A stretch of 64,000 nt of DNA from assembly GCF_049673105.1 (NCBI RefSeq), contig NZ_JBATXG010000015.1, positions 62,001-126,000 on the forward strand. The letters are read 5' to 3'. Each line of letters opens with the position of its first letter. Position 1 is the stretch's first letter. The position numbers and the translations under genes were made by a program. Source of the DNA: Castellaniella sp049673105 (GTDB lineage Bacteria; Pseudomonadota; Gammaproteobacteria; Burkholderiales; Burkholderiaceae_B). Positions 63,426 through 64,000 of the stretch are shown piece by piece. Below the pieces are notes generated by a model. The model saw only the letters and a program-made list of their open reading frames with translations, did not search any database and was not told the origin of the DNA.

Positions 63426-64000
63426 TCAGATGGACAACGCACCATTGTAGCGACTGATGGCGCGCAGGACCTCGTCCAAACCCGTGCGCCAGTCACGTTC
63501 CAGCGGCCCCAGCAGGGCTTCCAGGCGGGAGCAATCCAGGCGGCTGTTGGCAGGTCTGGGCTCGGGGGCGGGCCAGTCGCTCGACGGGATGGCCTCTACT
63601 GCTGGCAGACGCGGGATCAGGCCAAGACGCAGGGCCTGAGCGAAGATTTCCTGCGCGAATCCGTGCCAGCTGACCCAGGGGCTGCCTGCGAAATGGTAGA
63701 CGCCCCCAGGGGCGGATGAAGGCGAGGCGGTCGCCACAGCGCCGTGGGCGTGCAGCGCCAGCCGATGCAAAGCCTCGGCCAGGTGTCCTGCCCAGGTCGG
63801 TCCGCCAATCTGATCGTCGATCACGCGCAGACGGTCATGCTGCGCGCCCAGGCGCAGCATGGTGCGCACGAAATTGCCGCCCCAGGCGCTGAAGACCCAG
63901 CTGGTGCGCACGATGATCGCATCGGGCGCGGCATCCTGGACTGCCTGTTCGCCCAGCAGCTTGCTGCGCCCGTAGGCGTTCAGCGGGCAGGGCGCGTCGG
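63426..64000 (-). CDS. rmlD: dTDP-4-dehydrorhamnose reductase, 5' part outside window
   Basis: The 3' part of an NAD(P)H-dependent SDR, continuing past the window end (191 complete codons seen). The catalytic YxxxK appears near the cut end as NAYGRSKLLGEQAV, followed by IIVRTSWVFSAWGGNF, DDQIGGPTWAGHLA, and RPANSRLDCSRLEALLG close to the C-terminus. It makes dTDP-L-rhamnose for O-antigen or capsule. The rmlABC genes are presumably beyond the right edge. Confidence 0.9.
   Translation of the reverse strand, partial: DAPCPLNAYGRSKLLGEQAVQDAAPDAIIVRTSWVFSAWGGNFVRTMLRLGAQHDRLRVIDDQIGGPTWAGHLAEALHRLALHAHGAVATASPSSAPGGVYHFAGSPWVSWHGFAQEIFAQALRLGLIPRLPAVEAIPSSDWPAPEPRPANSRLDCSRLEALLGPLERDWRTGLDEVLRAISRYNGALSI

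Overview
The window is a dense, GC-rich chromosomal segment from a betaproteobacterium. It is most like the Alcaligenaceae of the Burkholderiales (Bordetella, Castellaniella or Pusillimonas type). The evidence is gene order and protein character: scpB-rluB-rimP-nusA-infB-rbfA-truB-typA, xseB-ispA-dxs-folE2, rpsF-priB-rpsR-rplI-dnaB, alaC-hom-thrC, and a TAT-type beta-carbonic anhydrase. No insertion sequence, prophage, integrase, CRISPR array or rRNA operon is visible. The window reads as conserved core chromosome with no clear island.

Layout. 1-6.1 kb: the 3' part of a PAS/GGDEF/EAL cyclic-di-GMP protein, then nrdA-nrdB (class Ia ribonucleotide reductase) behind two NrdR-type boxes. 6.1-8.4 kb: two leftward AraC-type genes (one an Ada-like repair regulator) and an initiator tRNA. 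8.4-18.9 kb: a long rightward gene-expression block, scpB-rluB, then a structured leader with an intrinsic terminator before rimP-nusA-infB-rbfA-truB-typA. 18.9-31 kb: transporters and repair genes: two EamA transporters, a YqiA-GNAT fusion, a His/Lys/Arg ABC transporter, LOG, polA, a Na/Pi transporter and htpX. 31-36 kb: sseA, then xseB-ispA-dxs-folE2. 36-39 kb: ribosomal proteins S6/S18/L9 with PriB, then DnaB. 39-43 kb: leftward Mth938-like, bcp, phoH-like, pdxA. 43-47 kb: alaC-hom-thrC. 47-50 kb: leftward hpnCDE. 50-55 kb: alr-SDR-radA-TauE-kdkA. 55-59 kb: putrescine-type ABC transporter potFGHI. 59-64 kb: PiT, a Tat-exported carbonic anhydrase, rpiA, phoU, yggX and the 3' part of rmlD.

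How the genes connect. Dxs and IspA supply isopentenyl and farnesyl diphosphate, and HpnC/D/E about 14 kb away turn farnesyl diphosphate into squalene, the hopanoid precursor. NrdAB supplies dNTPs and PolA, RadA, XseB, PriB and DnaB serve replication and repair. Three phosphate genes (a Na/Pi-type transporter, PiT and PhoU) sit apart from any pst operon. Many neighbours overlap by ATGA, TAATG or TGATG, which indicates translational coupling.

The points most worth a second look are the structured, terminator-bearing leader upstream of rimP-nusA-infB; the insertion of about 59 residues between two catalytic cysteines of NrdA; the divergent LOG and polA genes whose start codons share one CATG; the terminator-like hairpins in the alr leader and between the ABC binding protein and permease genes; and the YqiA-GNAT fusion. 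I did not find a wholly new multi-gene system. All statements come from reading the sequence; no database search was run.
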